A DNA stretch of 64,000 nucleotides, from NCBI GenBank assembly GCA_027924645.1, contig BSBN01000781.1:992001-1056000 (forward strand). The letters are read 5' to 3'. Positions 1-10,992 of the stretch are shown one piece after another. How positions within the stretch are numbered: position 1 is the first letter of the stretch; the number at the start of each line of letters is the position of its first letter. The DNA comes from Cunninghamia lanceolata (taxonomy: Eukaryota; Streptophyta; Pinopsida; Cupressales; Cupressaceae). A model generated the notes under the pieces. The model did no database searches, had not been told where the DNA came from, and was given only the letters and a program-made list of their open reading frames with translations. The position numbers and the translations under genes are program-made.

Positions 1-536
1 ATGCCGACTTTGATGTTCATTCCAAAGTTGATGTCATGTATAAATAGTTGTTGTGAAGTCATGGAAATGTGGGGAAGTAAGCGAAGATGTGGATGTAGTG
101 AGGAAGTGAGTGGAGCAGAGAAAAGGTGGTGTGTGCTTCAATGGAACTGAACCTTGCATGAAGAAGATGTTGTTTCTCAGTTCAACCTTTCAGTGTTAAC
201 ATTGTGAATGTTCTTGTAGGTAGTGAGCCTCCTTTGAGCAGTGAGCTCTAGCCAGTGTGCCCAGAGGCAAGTGCCTTCCCATTTTTATATTCTTTTAACA
301 GAGAATAAATCTTGTGGGTTAACCCCCACAGTGGTTTTTCCCTTAACCGGGTTTCCACATAAAAATCCTGGTGTTATGTGTGTTGATTATGTTTCTGTTC
401 ATGTGTTGTTGATTCATGCTTTCATGGTATATTATTAATCTATTAATAAGTGGTAAAGAGGATTAAATGCAGCATAAGATAAAAAAAATTTGACAACTAA
501 TTCACCCCCCTCTCAGTTGTCTGCCCTAATTTCAAC
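1..536 (+). repeat. LTR, 3' part (R-U5), solo or 3' LTR
   Basis: The sequence has a TATA box (TATAAATA, 39-46), an AATAAA at 303-308, and a typical plant LTR tail with a run of C residues followed by CTCTCAGTTGTCTGCC and the terminus TTTCAACA at 536. No primer binding site follows, so this is a solo LTR or a 3' LTR. It is related to the minus-strand LTR end at 26366-26700, which shares the segment GGTTTTTCCCTTAAC and the C-rich tail. The upstream part, which would hold U3, lies outside the window. The copia-type assignment is an inference from the tail sequence only. Confidence 0.7.
39..46 (+). promoter_or_regulatory. TATA box of the LTR
   Basis: TATAAATA lies about 490 bp before the LTR end, the expected place for the U3/R promoter. 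It is seen by eye only. Confidence 0.5.
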
Positions 537-817
537 AGGACAACCATGAAAAAGAATATTATTTTGTTACCAAAAATAAAGTAGGGTTGCATGTGAAATT
601 GTACCACCATGAATGGCAACAAGTGTCATATAGTGGGTAGAAACACAATAGAAGAAGGGAGGTGTGAAAACCTCATGAGAAAGTATAAGAAAGCAAGATA
701 GAGGTGGACTATATACTATGCCATTTTATAACAATGCTAGAAGTAATCACGATGTGATGATAAAGGAAGAAGAATGTTTATTATGCAAAATGAACTAGAT
801 AGAGGTGAGCCTCAATA
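537..817. other. unassigned flank after the LTR
   Basis: No reading frame, primer site or repeat was recognised here. It separates the LTR end from the minus-strand gypsy remnant. Confidence 0.4.
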
Positions 818-1045
818 TCACTTGTCATGCAGAGAAGAGATAGGTGCTTCACTGGAAGGAAGAGTGAGAGAACCCATGTCAAGAAGGTGTTGTATTTTGT
901 CCTTCAAGGCTCGACATTCATTGGTGGAATGGCCAAGCATTCGATGATATGCACAGAAAGGAAGTGTTGGTTGAAAGTGCTTATGAAATTTCTTGTGTGT
1001 AGGAGGAGGAAGAGTGATCAATCGGGCTTTTAGAAGCCTCAGCAC
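818..1045 (-). pseudogene. Ty3/gypsy gag zinc-knuckle fragment
   Basis: The 75-residue minus-strand frame contains CAYHRMLGHSTNEC followed by RALKDKIQHLLDMGSL. This is the C-terminal gag zinc-knuckle region typical of Tat-like plant gypsy elements, where Cys-X2-His-X5-His-X4-Cys is followed by a helix that begins ALK.KIQ.L. In an intact element this lies upstream of the protease. Here it lies downstream of the protease remnant on the same strand, so the remnant is rearranged or made of two fragments. Confidence 0.65.
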
Positions 1046-1263
1046 AATATGCTCTTATTTATATAGAAGAGAAGAATTAGGTGGAGTAGGAAGCAACCCT
1101 TTCTATTGTGGAGAAAGGTTTGATTTCTATAAAAAAATCATAGAGACCTCAACTAATGGAGGAGGGGATGTAGACAAAGGAGAAGGCTAATAAACTAAAC
1201 CCACTATAGAAATTAAGTGCAATGTAGGTTCCACAAGGACCTTAATTCCTTATTTCATGCGCC

Positions 1264-2335
1264 CTAGACCATTTCTATTGTATCCATGTTTAGAATTTTG
1301 AACCAAAGCCCACAATGTGTCTCCAAATCAGAAAGAGAACTTAGAGAAGAAGAAATCATATTAATATCTATGTAGTCATGATAAGAGGCTTTAGAGGGTC
1401 GATTAGGACGGTATCCAAGATCCACAGAAGAGTAATGCAGATTAGACTCCAAAGGGATCTTGATGCCATGCTCTTTTCATCCACATCCTTTACCTTTATA
1501 ACTGATACTAGAAAGAATATGAAAACCACGGCCATAATGGGATTGCATCTCCTTAAAGGACAAAGGATCACCATTAGTGGTGTAATCAATGCAAGAAGTA
1601 TAATCACATGAATCTTTAGGAGAATGTGAAGGAGATATTTTTGTTGATGTAGAAGAAGTATTTGTAAGTAAACAGTTAGAATGAACTTTTGGAATATCAA
1701 AATGAGAGGGTTTGATCTTATACTCTCTTATAAAGGATGGTGTGAAATCTAATGAACCCCAATCATCACTAGGACATGCATTCAGAGATGAGTCTAGGCC
1801 ATGGTCAACCTCTTGAGTAGGGGTTGAGGATGGGGAATCATCTTTAGCTAAAGAAGAAGGAATAATATTGTGAAGAGTAGGAGAAGTATCAAGTTGATCC
1901 GTAGGATCCGCTTTTTGACAATATTGCAAGGAATCTGGATCAACTTTCATAGACAAATTTACTAGATCCATGCAAGGTAGAAAGAATTGTGCCCATGGTG
2001 TGAATCCATGATATACCAAGAAGGAGATTATAAGAAAGTGCTCCATGCATGACATGAACAAGAGTAAGCAAAGTAATAGGGCCCAATTCAATCAGTAACA
2101 TGATTGTGCCCAAAGTTTGTCTATCGATGTTATAAAAGCCATGGATGGAGAGATTAGTGGGAGATATACAAAACATATCAATATTAATATGGTTTAATAG
2201 GTCTACACCACAAACGCTAAGACTCAAACCATTATTAATAAGTGTACGCTTGATGCCAAAAGAATTGGTTCCAACAATAATGAGAAGGGGTTCATTTTGT
2301 TTTTGAACCTCCAGAGATGGTAACTCATATTGCAC
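1264..2335 (-). pseudogene. Ty3/gypsy protease and G-patch-like remnant
   Basis: Reading the minus strand from 2335, a degenerate retropepsin is visible. The active-site segment reads LINNGLSLSVC where LIDxG is expected, and it is followed by YNLLLGISWIH, the plant gypsy protease C-terminal signature. Further on, HYGRGFHILSSISYKGKG matches the G-patch-like segment that follows protease in the 17.2-18.9 kb element of this window. The Asp to Asn change fits a G-to-A mutation. Several frames are needed to follow it and no RT follows, so this is a dead fragment, probably Tat lineage. Confidence 0.7.
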
Positions 2336-2427
2336 TAGAAGGTTATATTTTTGGAATGTGGCAACTGATCATGCAAGTATTGTACAATCGTAATCTATCC
2401 TCATATTGTACTAGAAGGGTATATTTT
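2328..2427 (+). repeat. short imperfect direct repeat at copia junction
   Basis: A roughly 24-bp segment (ACTAGAAGGTTATATTTTT) at about 2333-2352 recurs about 73 bp later, ending just where the copia LTR begins. It may mark an older rearrangement. It is not the 5-bp target duplication. Confidence 0.4.
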
Positions 2428-2760
2428 TGTTAACCGACAAAAGAAAAATGATATTGTAAAACCCTAATTCTAGAAGCTTCCAAAAGGCTTGTTATAAGCA
2501 TCTGGGATGTATGTTGCAAGTGGGATTTTGATATTGTATTGTAGCATTTTGCAGTGGTATTGAGTTACAAGGATTGCTGGTTGTAATCAATTTGATTTAC
2601 TAGATAATAATATTAGACTCTCTGTTGGTGGATGTAGCCTGGGTTTGGGTGAACCACGCTAAAACTTGTCTCTCGTTGTTATTATTTTCGTGTATTTTTC
2701 ATTCCTCTGTTTAATATTTCTTTGCATTTAATTGATATCTTCTGTCGGATAACCCTAACA
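2428..2760 (+). repeat. Ty1/copia 5' LTR, 333 bp
   Basis: It begins TGTTAACCGACA and ends GGATAACCCTAACA, giving TG...CA with a short terminal inverted repeat. The primer binding site follows two bases later. The 3' LTR is not in the window, so divergence cannot be measured. Confidence 0.8.
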
Positions 2761-2762
2761 AG

Positions 2763-2774
2763 TGGTATCAGATC
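2763..2774 (+). promoter_or_regulatory. primer binding site, initiator Met tRNA type
   Basis: TGGTATCAGATC differs from the usual plant copia site TGGTATCAGAGC only near its end. It lies 2 bp after the LTR, which fixes the LTR boundary. Confidence 0.85.
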
Positions 2775-2802
2775 AGGTTGTGTTCGATTATCATCTGCAG
2801 GA

Positions 2803-2845
2803 AGGTCTCACGGTTGAGTGGGAGTCTCACAGTTGAGTGGGAGCA
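2803..2845 (+). repeat. 20-bp tandem duplication in copia leader
   Basis: Two near-identical copies of TCTCACRGTTGAGTGGGAG lie directly before the gag ATG. They differ at one base. Confidence 0.7.
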
Positions 2846-4740
2846 ATGGCGGATGAGGGTAAATTGAAGGTAGATAAATTCAATGGGAAGAACTATCAGT
2901 TATGGAAGATGCAGATGGAGGATTATCTCTATCAGAAGGATTTATGGAGGCCGTTGGAAGGAATAGCCAAGAAACTAGCAACAATGACTAATAAGGATTA
3001 GAATCTTCTGGATAGAAAGGCACTGGGAACCATTCAGTCGTGCCTGGCACAATCGATGGCATTCAATATAATAGAAGTGAAGACAATAGATGGTCAGATG
3101 AAAGCTTTGGCTAAATTGTATGAAAAACCCTCAACCTCAAATAAGGTATTTCTCATGAAGTGTTTGTTTAATCTGAAAATGATTGAAGGTGGATATGTGA
3201 CAGATCATTTAAATGAGTTTAATATGATTATCAGTCAGCTAACTTATGTAAAAGTAATTTTTGATGAAGAGGTGAGGGCTCTCTTGATATTATGTTCTTT
3301 GCCATAAAGCTGGAATAGCTTGGTAATGGCTGTAAGTAACTCTGTCCCTGGTTCAAATACTTTGAAATTTAATGATGTTGTTGGTGTTATCCTTAGCGAG
3401 GAAATGCGATAGAAAATCTCAGGAGGGTCCACATCAGGTAGTGTTTTGAATGCAAAAAGCAAGGGCAAATCAAAGGAGAGAGGAAAAGGTACTAGAGGTC
3501 ATGGGAAGTCATGAGGAAAATCAAAGGACAAGAGGTCCCAATCCAGAGGACAGAAGGATTGCTCGTACTATGGGAAACTGGGTCATCTGAAGAAAGATTG
3601 TTGGTCTTGAAAGAATAAAGGAGACAAACAAGAAGGCAATAAGGAGGCAAATGTGGTAAGTAATAAATCTGAAGATGATGCTTTGATTCTTTCCCTAGAT
3701 AATATTGATGATTCATGGGTTTTAGATTCAGGGGCCTCATTTCATGCTACACCCCATAGAAGTTATTCTCTTGATTATGTCCAAGGGGATTTTGGGTTGT
3801 TTTATTTGGGAGATAACAAACCTTGTCAGATTGTTGGAAAGGGAAGAATCAAGATTAACTTGCAGAATGGGAATCATTGGCTACTACAAGAGGTAAGGCA
3901 CATTCCAAGGCTGAGTAGGAATTAAATTTTAGCAGGGAAGCTAGTTGATGAAGGTCGCATTGTTACATTTACTGATAAAAATTGGAAGGTTTCAAGAGGT
4001 TCCTTAATAGTAGAAAAAGGTGTGAAAGTAGGCACCTTATATGTTTGTACAGGTCATATTGTTCCTTCTACTTTAGTTGTTGCAAAGAAAAAACAAATAG
4101 GTTCAGGAACAGTTGTTACAAGTTCGTAAGAAGAGACTGAAACAGTTGTTGTAGGTTCTGAGACAACATTGTGAAATAACAAACTTGGGCATATGAGTGA
4201 AAAAGGTATGAAGGTACTTCATTCTAAGAAAGTTTTACCAGGTCTAAAATGTATTAATATGGATTTCTGTGAAAGTTGTGTATGGCAAACAAAAGAGAGT
4301 GATTTTTCTCACGGATGGGAAGCAAAATAAAGATGAAAAGTTAGAGATTGTGCATACAGATTATGGGGACCAGCTTAGGTATCTTCTCTCAGTGGCTCTT
4401 GATATTATGTTACATTCATAGATGATGCAACTAGGAAGGTTTGGATTTATTTCTTAAGGTAGAAATCTGATGTATTTGAAACATTTAAGAAGTGGAGAAG
4501 CTTGGTTGAGAATGAGACGGGTAAAAGATTAAAATGTCTCAAATCTGATAATGGTGGTGAGTATTGTAGCAAAGAATTTGAGGATTATTGTTCCTTTAAT
4601 GGAATTCGTAGGTAGAAAATGGTTCCAGGGACTCCACAAGAGAATGGAGTGGTTGAACACATGAATAGGACAATAATGGAGCGTGCAAGGACCATGAGAT
4701 TGCATGCTGGGCTACCTTTAAACATGTCGGCAAAGGCTGT
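2846..4740 (+). pseudogene. Ty1/copia gag-PR-IN, first part
   Basis: ATG at 2846 opens a copia gag (MADEGKLKVDKFNGKNY). A zinc knuckle at 3560-3601 has its second Cys changed to Tyr. Protease shows VLDSGASFHATPHR at about 3719. The GAG-pre-integrase and integrase core follow, with acidic residues in [18 protein letters not shown] and GTPQENGVVEHMNR. Stops, many of them TAG (for example 2998, where Trp is expected), break the frame throughout. The integrase is cut at 4740 by the Tat-type element and resumes at 23654. Gag through integrase should precede RT and RNase H in copia order, and RT is indeed found after the insertion. The motifs resemble the Tnt1/Tork group, but that placement is tentative. 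Confidence 0.9.
4736..4740 (+). repeat. target site duplication GCTGT, left copy
   Basis: GCTGT directly precedes the LTR at 4741 and recurs at 23654-23658 directly after the other LTR. Joining the copia frame across the insertion needs only one copy, which confirms a clean insertion. Confidence 0.95.
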
Positions 4741-5749
4741 TGTAAGGGTAAAATGTAGATCAATCAAATGAATTATATAAGACCCAAACATCAACAGAAT
4801 AGAAGATAACAAGAAAGATTGAACGAAAATAGCAATGAATAACACAAAGCAAACCTTCCCTGAAATCGATGCTTCTGTTGTTTGCCTATTACAACCGTCC
4901 TTTTGCAGATGAAGTGAGCCCTTAGAGAGTGCACTCTTTTAGCTGTTTGTAGGAAGTCGATGGTAAATGGCTATGGTGATATGCAATGAAGATGAGCTCC
5001 AAGGCAAGTATGTGATCTCAAGCTTGTGGATGGTAAAAGGGTGCCAAAGGCGCGTTGGTGATATTTCTGCAGAGTAACAATATCAAAAGCCTGGATGATT
5101 AGAATGGAGGAATGAGGTTTCATTTATAGACTTGGAAGAATGGGAATCAACGGTTGAGAGAAGATATGAAGATCAATGGCTGAGAATGGTTGAGGAATGT
5201 GCAACCAGTAGAAATGTGACAAGTGTCCCAGCTCCATCATGAAAGAGGGGATGTGACAAAATTGATTGGAGAGTTAACTCCATTGACTAAACAGTTAACA
5301 GACTTGATTGATCAGTTAGAAGAGTGGATTATGGAACTAACTGAATTGATTGAGGGATTGACTCAATTGACAGGTTAGTTAACACTTTTGATTGATTAGT
5401 TAACTAACCTCTGATTTGAGAAGAAATAGGCCATGTGGGTGAGGGAAAATAAGGTAATTAAATATTAAATATATTTAATTACATGTGCAACCTGATGAGG
5501 TGTAAAAGGTGAGGTGGATTTTTGAATTTAGAACTTAGGATAGAGGAATTTGGATTAATTAAATAATTTATGATTATTTAATTGGGTAGGACATTTAGAA
5601 GAATTTTAATTAAATAAATTGAATTTATTTAATTATGGAACAGTGAATCGATTAAATAAATTTAGAATATTTATTTAATTGGTAGAAGAATAGAATAAAT
5701 ATTTAGAATATTTATTTAGGATGAATCATGTCATTTTTAGGTGTATACA
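4741..5749 (-). repeat. 3' LTR of the Tat-type element
   Basis: In plus-strand orientation it starts TGTAAGGGTA and ends GTGTATACA. It matches 22631-23653 except for about 19 substitutions and a 14-bp deletion near 5493. A minus-strand TATA box (TATAAATG) lies at 5121-5128, as in the other copy. Confidence 0.95.
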
Positions 5750-5760
5750 TTTTGCCCCTC
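5750..5760 (-). promoter_or_regulatory. polypurine tract
   Basis: On the minus strand GAGGGGCAAAA abuts the 3' LTR, the position and composition of a plus-strand priming site. This confirms that the element is oriented on the minus strand. Confidence 0.85.
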
Positions 5761-6050
5761 TTTGATGCAATGTTGTTTATAGAGTTGTTTCAAAGAAGTC
5801 GATAGTCTGATAGTGATACATGCCCCAGTTTGCCCCTGGTACAGGCTTACTGACAATAGGATGCCCCCTCGGGAGATTGGACGGGAAAAGGGTGAAAGAA
5901 TCAGAGACAGACAATCTCATGAAGACGAAGGGGTTAGGATAGGCAAGAGGAAAAAGGACGCGTTTTAGGGAAATGAGAAGAAAATGGGAGGAAAAACATA
6001 TGCGGGAAGTAGTCACAGTCATCACCTAGCCAGAATTAGGGTTTGGAGGC
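5761..6050. other. promoter-side spacer of the antisense gene
   Basis: No coding frame was recognised. It lies between the polypurine tract and the TATA box of the PMD gene, so it would be the proximal promoter of that gene. Confidence 0.4.
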
Positions 6051-6058
6051 TATAAATA
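6051..6058 (+). promoter_or_regulatory. TATA box of the antisense PMD gene
   Basis: TATAAATA lies 92 bp before the ATG at 6143, in a good context (GGAGGCTATAAATAGG). It is independent of the LTR promoters and points the opposite way to gag-pol. Confidence 0.6.
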
Positions 6059-6232
6059 GGAGCTGGGTCCACAAGAATAGTCATTTGTACACTTGTTTGA
6101 TCTGGATTGGATAGAGAGAGCTTAGAGCAAACTTGGAGCGGCATGGCAGCCAGAGCAGCAGACATTCCACGCGAGGAGCATCGATTCGAGCGAGTCCGTC
6201 GATTCGGGTAGCCAGCAGAGGCAGGACCCCCG

Positions 6233-6887
6233 GTATGTGCTTCAAAAAATTTCTCCTAGGGTCGATTTAGGGTGTCATAAATGCATGTAGAAAATAGGTC
6301 AAACATAAGTGCTAAAATCTGGAACAGCGCATATGCTGCGCGAAGCGGCACTTTTGTCATTTAGCGGTGCATATGCCGATTTCGGCGGCGCATATGTGAA
6401 AACAGCGCATACATGCATTGTAGCTGCACTTTTGTAGTTAGGCTGCACATGTGTATTGAGGCAACGCATATGTTTAATGTAGCAGCACATACCTGAAAGC
6501 CGTGCATATGCTGAGTTTAGCGGCGCTTCCATAATATGGCGGCGCATATGCCGAATGTTGCGGCGCATGTACTAAAACTGCGCATATGTGCACTGTAGCG
6601 GCGCTTTTGTAGTGGGGCGGCGCATACACCAAGAAATGGCACTTTTACCACCTGTAGTGGCGCATTTGCCTTGGATAGCCAATTTACTTAGCCAAATTGA
6701 TTCGATTAGCGTCCTGTTTGATGCGGGAATCGATGAGCTATCTCCGAGATTGCAGGAATCTAGTCAAGAGATGTAGTGTGCTGTTTTGATCAATTTGAGA
6801 TGCTAAGTTGAGTTGATATAGTTCAGTAGGTATGTTGAGTATGGTATATGCCATTTGAGACTGACACGTTGCCTTGCTTGCTTGCAG
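6233..6887 (+). other. intron of the PMD gene
   Basis: The 5' site is GTATGT and the 3' site TGCTTGCAG. Removing it keeps the frame. It holds the 19-21-bp motif array. No transcript evidence is available, so it is inferred from splice-site quality and phase. Confidence 0.6.
6324..6670 (+). repeat. degenerate 19-21-bp GCGGCGCATATG array
   Basis: About 18 copies of a core like AGCGGCGCATATGCC occur. The CA of the core falls at 6330, 6349, 6370, 6391, 6408, 6427, 6446, 6467, 6486, 6505, 6526, 6545, 6566, 6583, 6604, 6623, 6640 and 6663, so spacing is 17-23 bp, mostly 19 or 21. The array lies within the PMD intron. Related arrays on the minus strand lie at 20851-21041 and 22240-22525. Confidence 0.75.
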
Positions 6888-8800
6888 GAGGATATTCGAG
6901 ACACACTGCAGTCGAAGGAGACGTTTCCCATTCCCCTATTGCAGAGGTACATGCTGACAAAGACTGACAGAGTGGCGCTTGGTGCCATGGGTTTGGACTA
7001 TGTTTGCTTCATGCCTGAGGTACGGGAGAACCAGGGATTGCTGATAGCTGCTGTGGAGAGATTCCATAGTGAGGACGGGACCTTCCACTTTCCTACTGGA
7101 GAGATGACTGTGACTTTAGAGGACGTTTACCGGATACTGCACTTACCCGTGGTGGGTGAGTTAGTAGAGTACAACACACAGCGGGATGCGGGACTCGCCG
7201 AGTGCCAGCGAGTGTTTGATGATCCTGAGCTGGTTGGACAGGTCATCCCGTGGCACGATATATATGATTCCTATGACTACTTCCTGGGGATTGTGGCTGG
7301 ATTGATCGGGGGCATTGTATGCCCTGATAGGAGATCGCATGGGTTCCCCATTGGATGGGGTAGGATCATGGAGCGGATGCTGAATGAGGGCACCTTATAT
7401 GCATGGGGAGTCTACGTACTGGCCCATTTGTACCACGACATGCATTAGGTGGTGTACCACCGCAGCACGAGTCTATCGGCTAGGGTACTATTGCTACAGT
7501 TTTAGCTATGGGAGCACATAGCGGTGACTAGGCCGATATGTGTTTTCACGAGGCAGTGAGGAGAGCCATACAGTTATGGCTATGCAGGAGTGATTTCCCA
7601 GCACAGGCTGGGGAAGTTAGAGTATTGGAGGCACACCTTGGATGGAGTAGATGTGGTTGTCTAGCGACCATATCTGGATCGCGAGCCCTGGGATGACGAG
7701 GGAGACGAGCTGCTGTATTGCTTTCAGACCAGGTGGCTGATAGGCTGTACACGGCATATACTGAAGAGGCAGATGGTGGGCCGAGTGTTGAGACTGTTCG
7801 GCAGGAGGCAGGGCATGCCACAGGGACAGGCACTTTTTACGCAGACACATGCAGAGAGGGTCCGATGGGGGCCGATGGCTTCGTATGAGGAGGCCCTAGC
7901 AGAGTTCCATCAGACTCCCTATGTGGCATGGGATATGCAGACAGAGATAGCAGATGCAGGGGTGACACAGGATTATGAGGATTGGATGACTGCACATCCG
8001 TTCCTGAGATATTCAGGACTCGCATGCTAGTGCCTCGTATTGATGAGGCAGACTCAGAGGAGGAGGGATAGGTTGGCCCAGGTCAGAGGGGAGCTAGAGG
8101 AGGACGAGGACGAGGAGGATGGGGTAGTAGAGCCAGAGAGAGGCCGAGACAGCGGAGGAGGTTAGGTCAGGCTGAGCAGGCAGTACCAGGATAGGAGGCA
8201 CAGCAGCAGATACCTCAGCAGGCGCAGATGCCGCCACCCCAGCAGGTACCACAGCAGCAGGTGCCCCAGCCACAGGGGCCAGGACAAGCAGAGGCAGCAC
8301 AGGGGCCAGTACAGGCAGAGGTGCATGAGAGGGCCATAGCCGGCCTGAGGGGATAGGTGCGAGCGCTACAGGCATAGCTGAGGAGGGCCAATGGCAGGCG
8401 AGAGACGGATGCAGCAGTTATCGCTGGGTTGACTCGTGAGAGAGATATGGCAGATGCATGGGTACGTATTATCCGTGTAGAGCGGGACACTACTGTGGCT
8501 GCCATGGGGATAGATGCGGCGAGTTCTTTTTTGGTTGGGCAGGTGCAATAGGCACAGGCACAGCTAGGCTAGTTGCAGACGCAGTTGGCACAAGTACAGG
8601 TAGAGCTTGCCAGAGCACAGTCACAGGCCCAGTACTACCGAGGTTTATACCATGGTGCCATGGCATTGAGTCAGAGGGCAGGGAGCTTCAGGAGTTAGTC
8701 TGGGGCTACTCGTAGAGCAGGTCCATCACAGTCAAGGGCTTCCGTGATGGGTCCCCAGCAGTCAGGAGCTGGCAGTAATGGCCCACAACATCAAGGATAG

Positions 8801-9063
8801 ACACAGACCAAATTTTGTACATTTTGGGACATGTATCACCGTCCATTTGGATGTATATTGTATATGACACTTTGATTTTTGAGAGAGATGGTGATATTGT
8901 ACATTTGGACCTCTTATATGATAGTATATATGATGATGCAGCTTTGTATCTATTGCATATGGTATGAGATGATGATTTACTTCTATTGTATGGTGTGATG
9001 TATGTGTAGACTTAGATGTTCTATCCAATGCTATATGAGATGCTTTTTGATATGATGCTATAT
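8801..9063. other. 3' flank of PMD gene
   Basis: AT-rich sequence with several TATATGATG stretches and one segment (8935-8950) related to the following 86-bp repeat. No coding frame was recognised. Confidence 0.4.
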
Positions 9064-9317
9064 GATGTCTATATGATTTAGTGCTTCGAATGTATGCATA
9101 TGTAACAGGATTTCTATGTGATGATGCAGCTTTGTGTATGATGTTATTGGATGTCTATATGATTTAGTGCCTCGAATGTATGCATATGTAACAGGATTTC
9201 TATGTGATGATGCAGCTTTGTGTATGATGTTATTGGATGTCTATATGATCTAATGTTTCAAATGAATGCAACTGTAATATGATTTCTATGTGATGATGCA
9301 GCTTTGTATGTGATGCA
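9064..9317 (+). repeat. 86-bp tandem repeat, three units
   Basis: Units start at 9064, 9150 and 9236 with GATGTCTATATGAT. The first two are nearly identical and the third is diverged and shorter. Confidence 0.85.
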
Positions 9318-10992
9318 CTTAGCTATGTTGTTTTTTTTTATTTTCTGTGCTTGAAGATGCGATGTAATGCTGATGTATTAATGACCTAATGCATTGGGTG
9401 ATGTATTCCACTGACTTAATCATGTGCATGACTAGCCCTACATATGATGTGATATGCTCCTATATGCTTTGTTTTTGTGATGTCCAAATGTACTCTATCG
9501 ACACAAGAATGACATGATAGATAGAAGAATGGTTGCCATAGAATGACTTAGAAACTTCATTTGATATTGTTACTCTGCATAGTTTGGGTAATGAGGATTG
9601 TATGGGATATGGATGCATGGATGTGTATATGGATATAGGATGGATGTTTTGCTTTTAGAGAGCTGTATTTCATCATTGGGCATTTTGTTTTTGGTACATT
9701 TTCTGAGATGTTGTAAGTGAATATAAGCATCTAGGTATAATTGAACTGAGATGACCTGAGTACCACTTACATGGAGTGTGATTTAGCAAGTTAATACAAG
9801 CATCTAGTCAAAATTGAATCTAGATGACCTGAGTACTTCTTGCATTTCAACAAACAAGGATTGGCCCCGTTCATGTTATACCTTTGATGTCCTCGATGAT
9901 CTTTTGTCGATCATGTCCTTAGACAAGGCTTCACATTACTAAAGTTTAATCCACAAATAGCAAACAAAGAAAATAATCATGCCCCCATCATAGCATCTCT
10001 AGCTTTTGGCATCCTTGAGTAGCATAGGAAGGTATGATAGCAAAAATTTGGACTCGAATTGTTAACCATGTTTCCGATCTACAAAGCATATTTGCATTGA
10101 TATGTGTTTAGTTCTTGCCTTATTTTGCATAAAATCATTTAGAAGACCTTGGGTATTTGCTTTGCATTGAATAGGTTAAGACGCTCACAGTCAAGATTTC
10201 TACTTGAGGCGTGGGTTCTGCTTGCATTTGCTTGTTTGGTGAGAAGATTGCACAATCCTTATTGGGGAGATGGACCCTAAGGGACTGACCTAGTGCCTCG
10301 GGGGCGCATTGCTAAATGGCCTTGCCTACGTGACGACGCAGAGGCAACGTAGTTCAGGGTAAACCCTAATGGACCATGGATGGACTAGAAGAAAGACGAC
10401 AAGAATGAAGACAAGAAAGGGGATGAATGGGACCATGGAAGAAATGGAAGCCTCGGGGGTGCATTAGAATAATGGCCTTGCCTACGTGATGGCGCAGAGG
10501 CAACGTAGTTCACGGACTTGGACCATGGACACTGACAAGAGACCCTATGCTAGGCTCACATTGAGGAGACGGTATGGGACAAAACCTTGGATGATAAGGC
10601 CACAAGGAGAGTATCAAGCCATGATAGGTAACTGTCAAGTGTTTATTTGTGGGATAGATATGGGTCGAATGGGGCAAATGGAGAAAGAATGGACTCAAGG
10701 TGATTGGATTCCCAAAGATGGAGAAGGTGGTTTATCACAAGTAATGCCTGTTTACCAGGTTTTCATCACTTGCTTTTATTTGCACGAGAAGCTAGGAAGT
10801 AAACATGACACCTGTTTGCCAGGTTTTCATCATGATACCTATCCAAGGCACCTATTTGCCAGGTTTTCACCAAAGGATGATTTTTTTTTGTATGCGTTCT
10901 ATTTTTTTCTAATTTTTTTTTGTATTTTCTCTTTTCAACTTTTTTTTTTTTTGATTTTTGATTTTATTGTGCCCTCTTGCATTGGGGTTCTC
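9318..10992. repeat. tail region with several short imperfect repeats
   Basis: No gene was recognised between the PMD gene and the integrase end. It holds an imperfect direct repeat at about 9728-9765 and 9798-9835 (AAGCATCTAG...GATGACCTGAGTAC). A second pair lies at about 10293-10350 and 10450-10510 (GCCTCGGGGG...GGCCTTGCCTACGTGA). Three copies of CCTGTTTRCCAGGTTTTCA-like sequence lie at about 10747, 10812 and 10851. T-rich tracts occur at 10890-10960. Confidence 0.5.

Larger units (their letters stand above)
6143..8800 (+). pseudogene. plant mobile domain (PMD) gene carried antisense in the element
   Basis: Exon 1 is 6143-6232 (MAARAADIPREEH), ending before GTATGT. The intron ends in TTGCTTGCAG at 6887, and exon 2 continues in the same phase with EDIRDTLQSKETF. 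The PMD signature follows: GAMGLDYVCF, then GEMTVTLEDVYRILHLP near 7100, then a later helix RRVLRLFGRRQG-like segment near 7780. The 3' third encodes an Arg/Gly-rich stretch, a Gln/Pro-rich stretch (8200-8300) and a coiled-coil-like tail. PMD proteins are plant proteins often spread by transposons, and host members act in silencing and genome stability. Breaks are a TAG in exon 1 (6209), TAG at 7446, more TAGs mostly at CAG-like positions, and a frameshift near 8010. It lies 5' to 3' opposite to gag-pol. Function in the element is unknown. Confidence 0.8.

Noticed and set aside
6299..6568. Minus-strand 89-residue frame with repeated SAYAPL-like units
   Set aside because: It is a by-product of the 19-21-bp motif array being near a multiple of three. 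It has no other support.
8094..8505. Ala/Pro-rich minus-strand frames
   Set aside because: Shadows of the Gln/Gly-rich end of the PMD gene on the plus strand.
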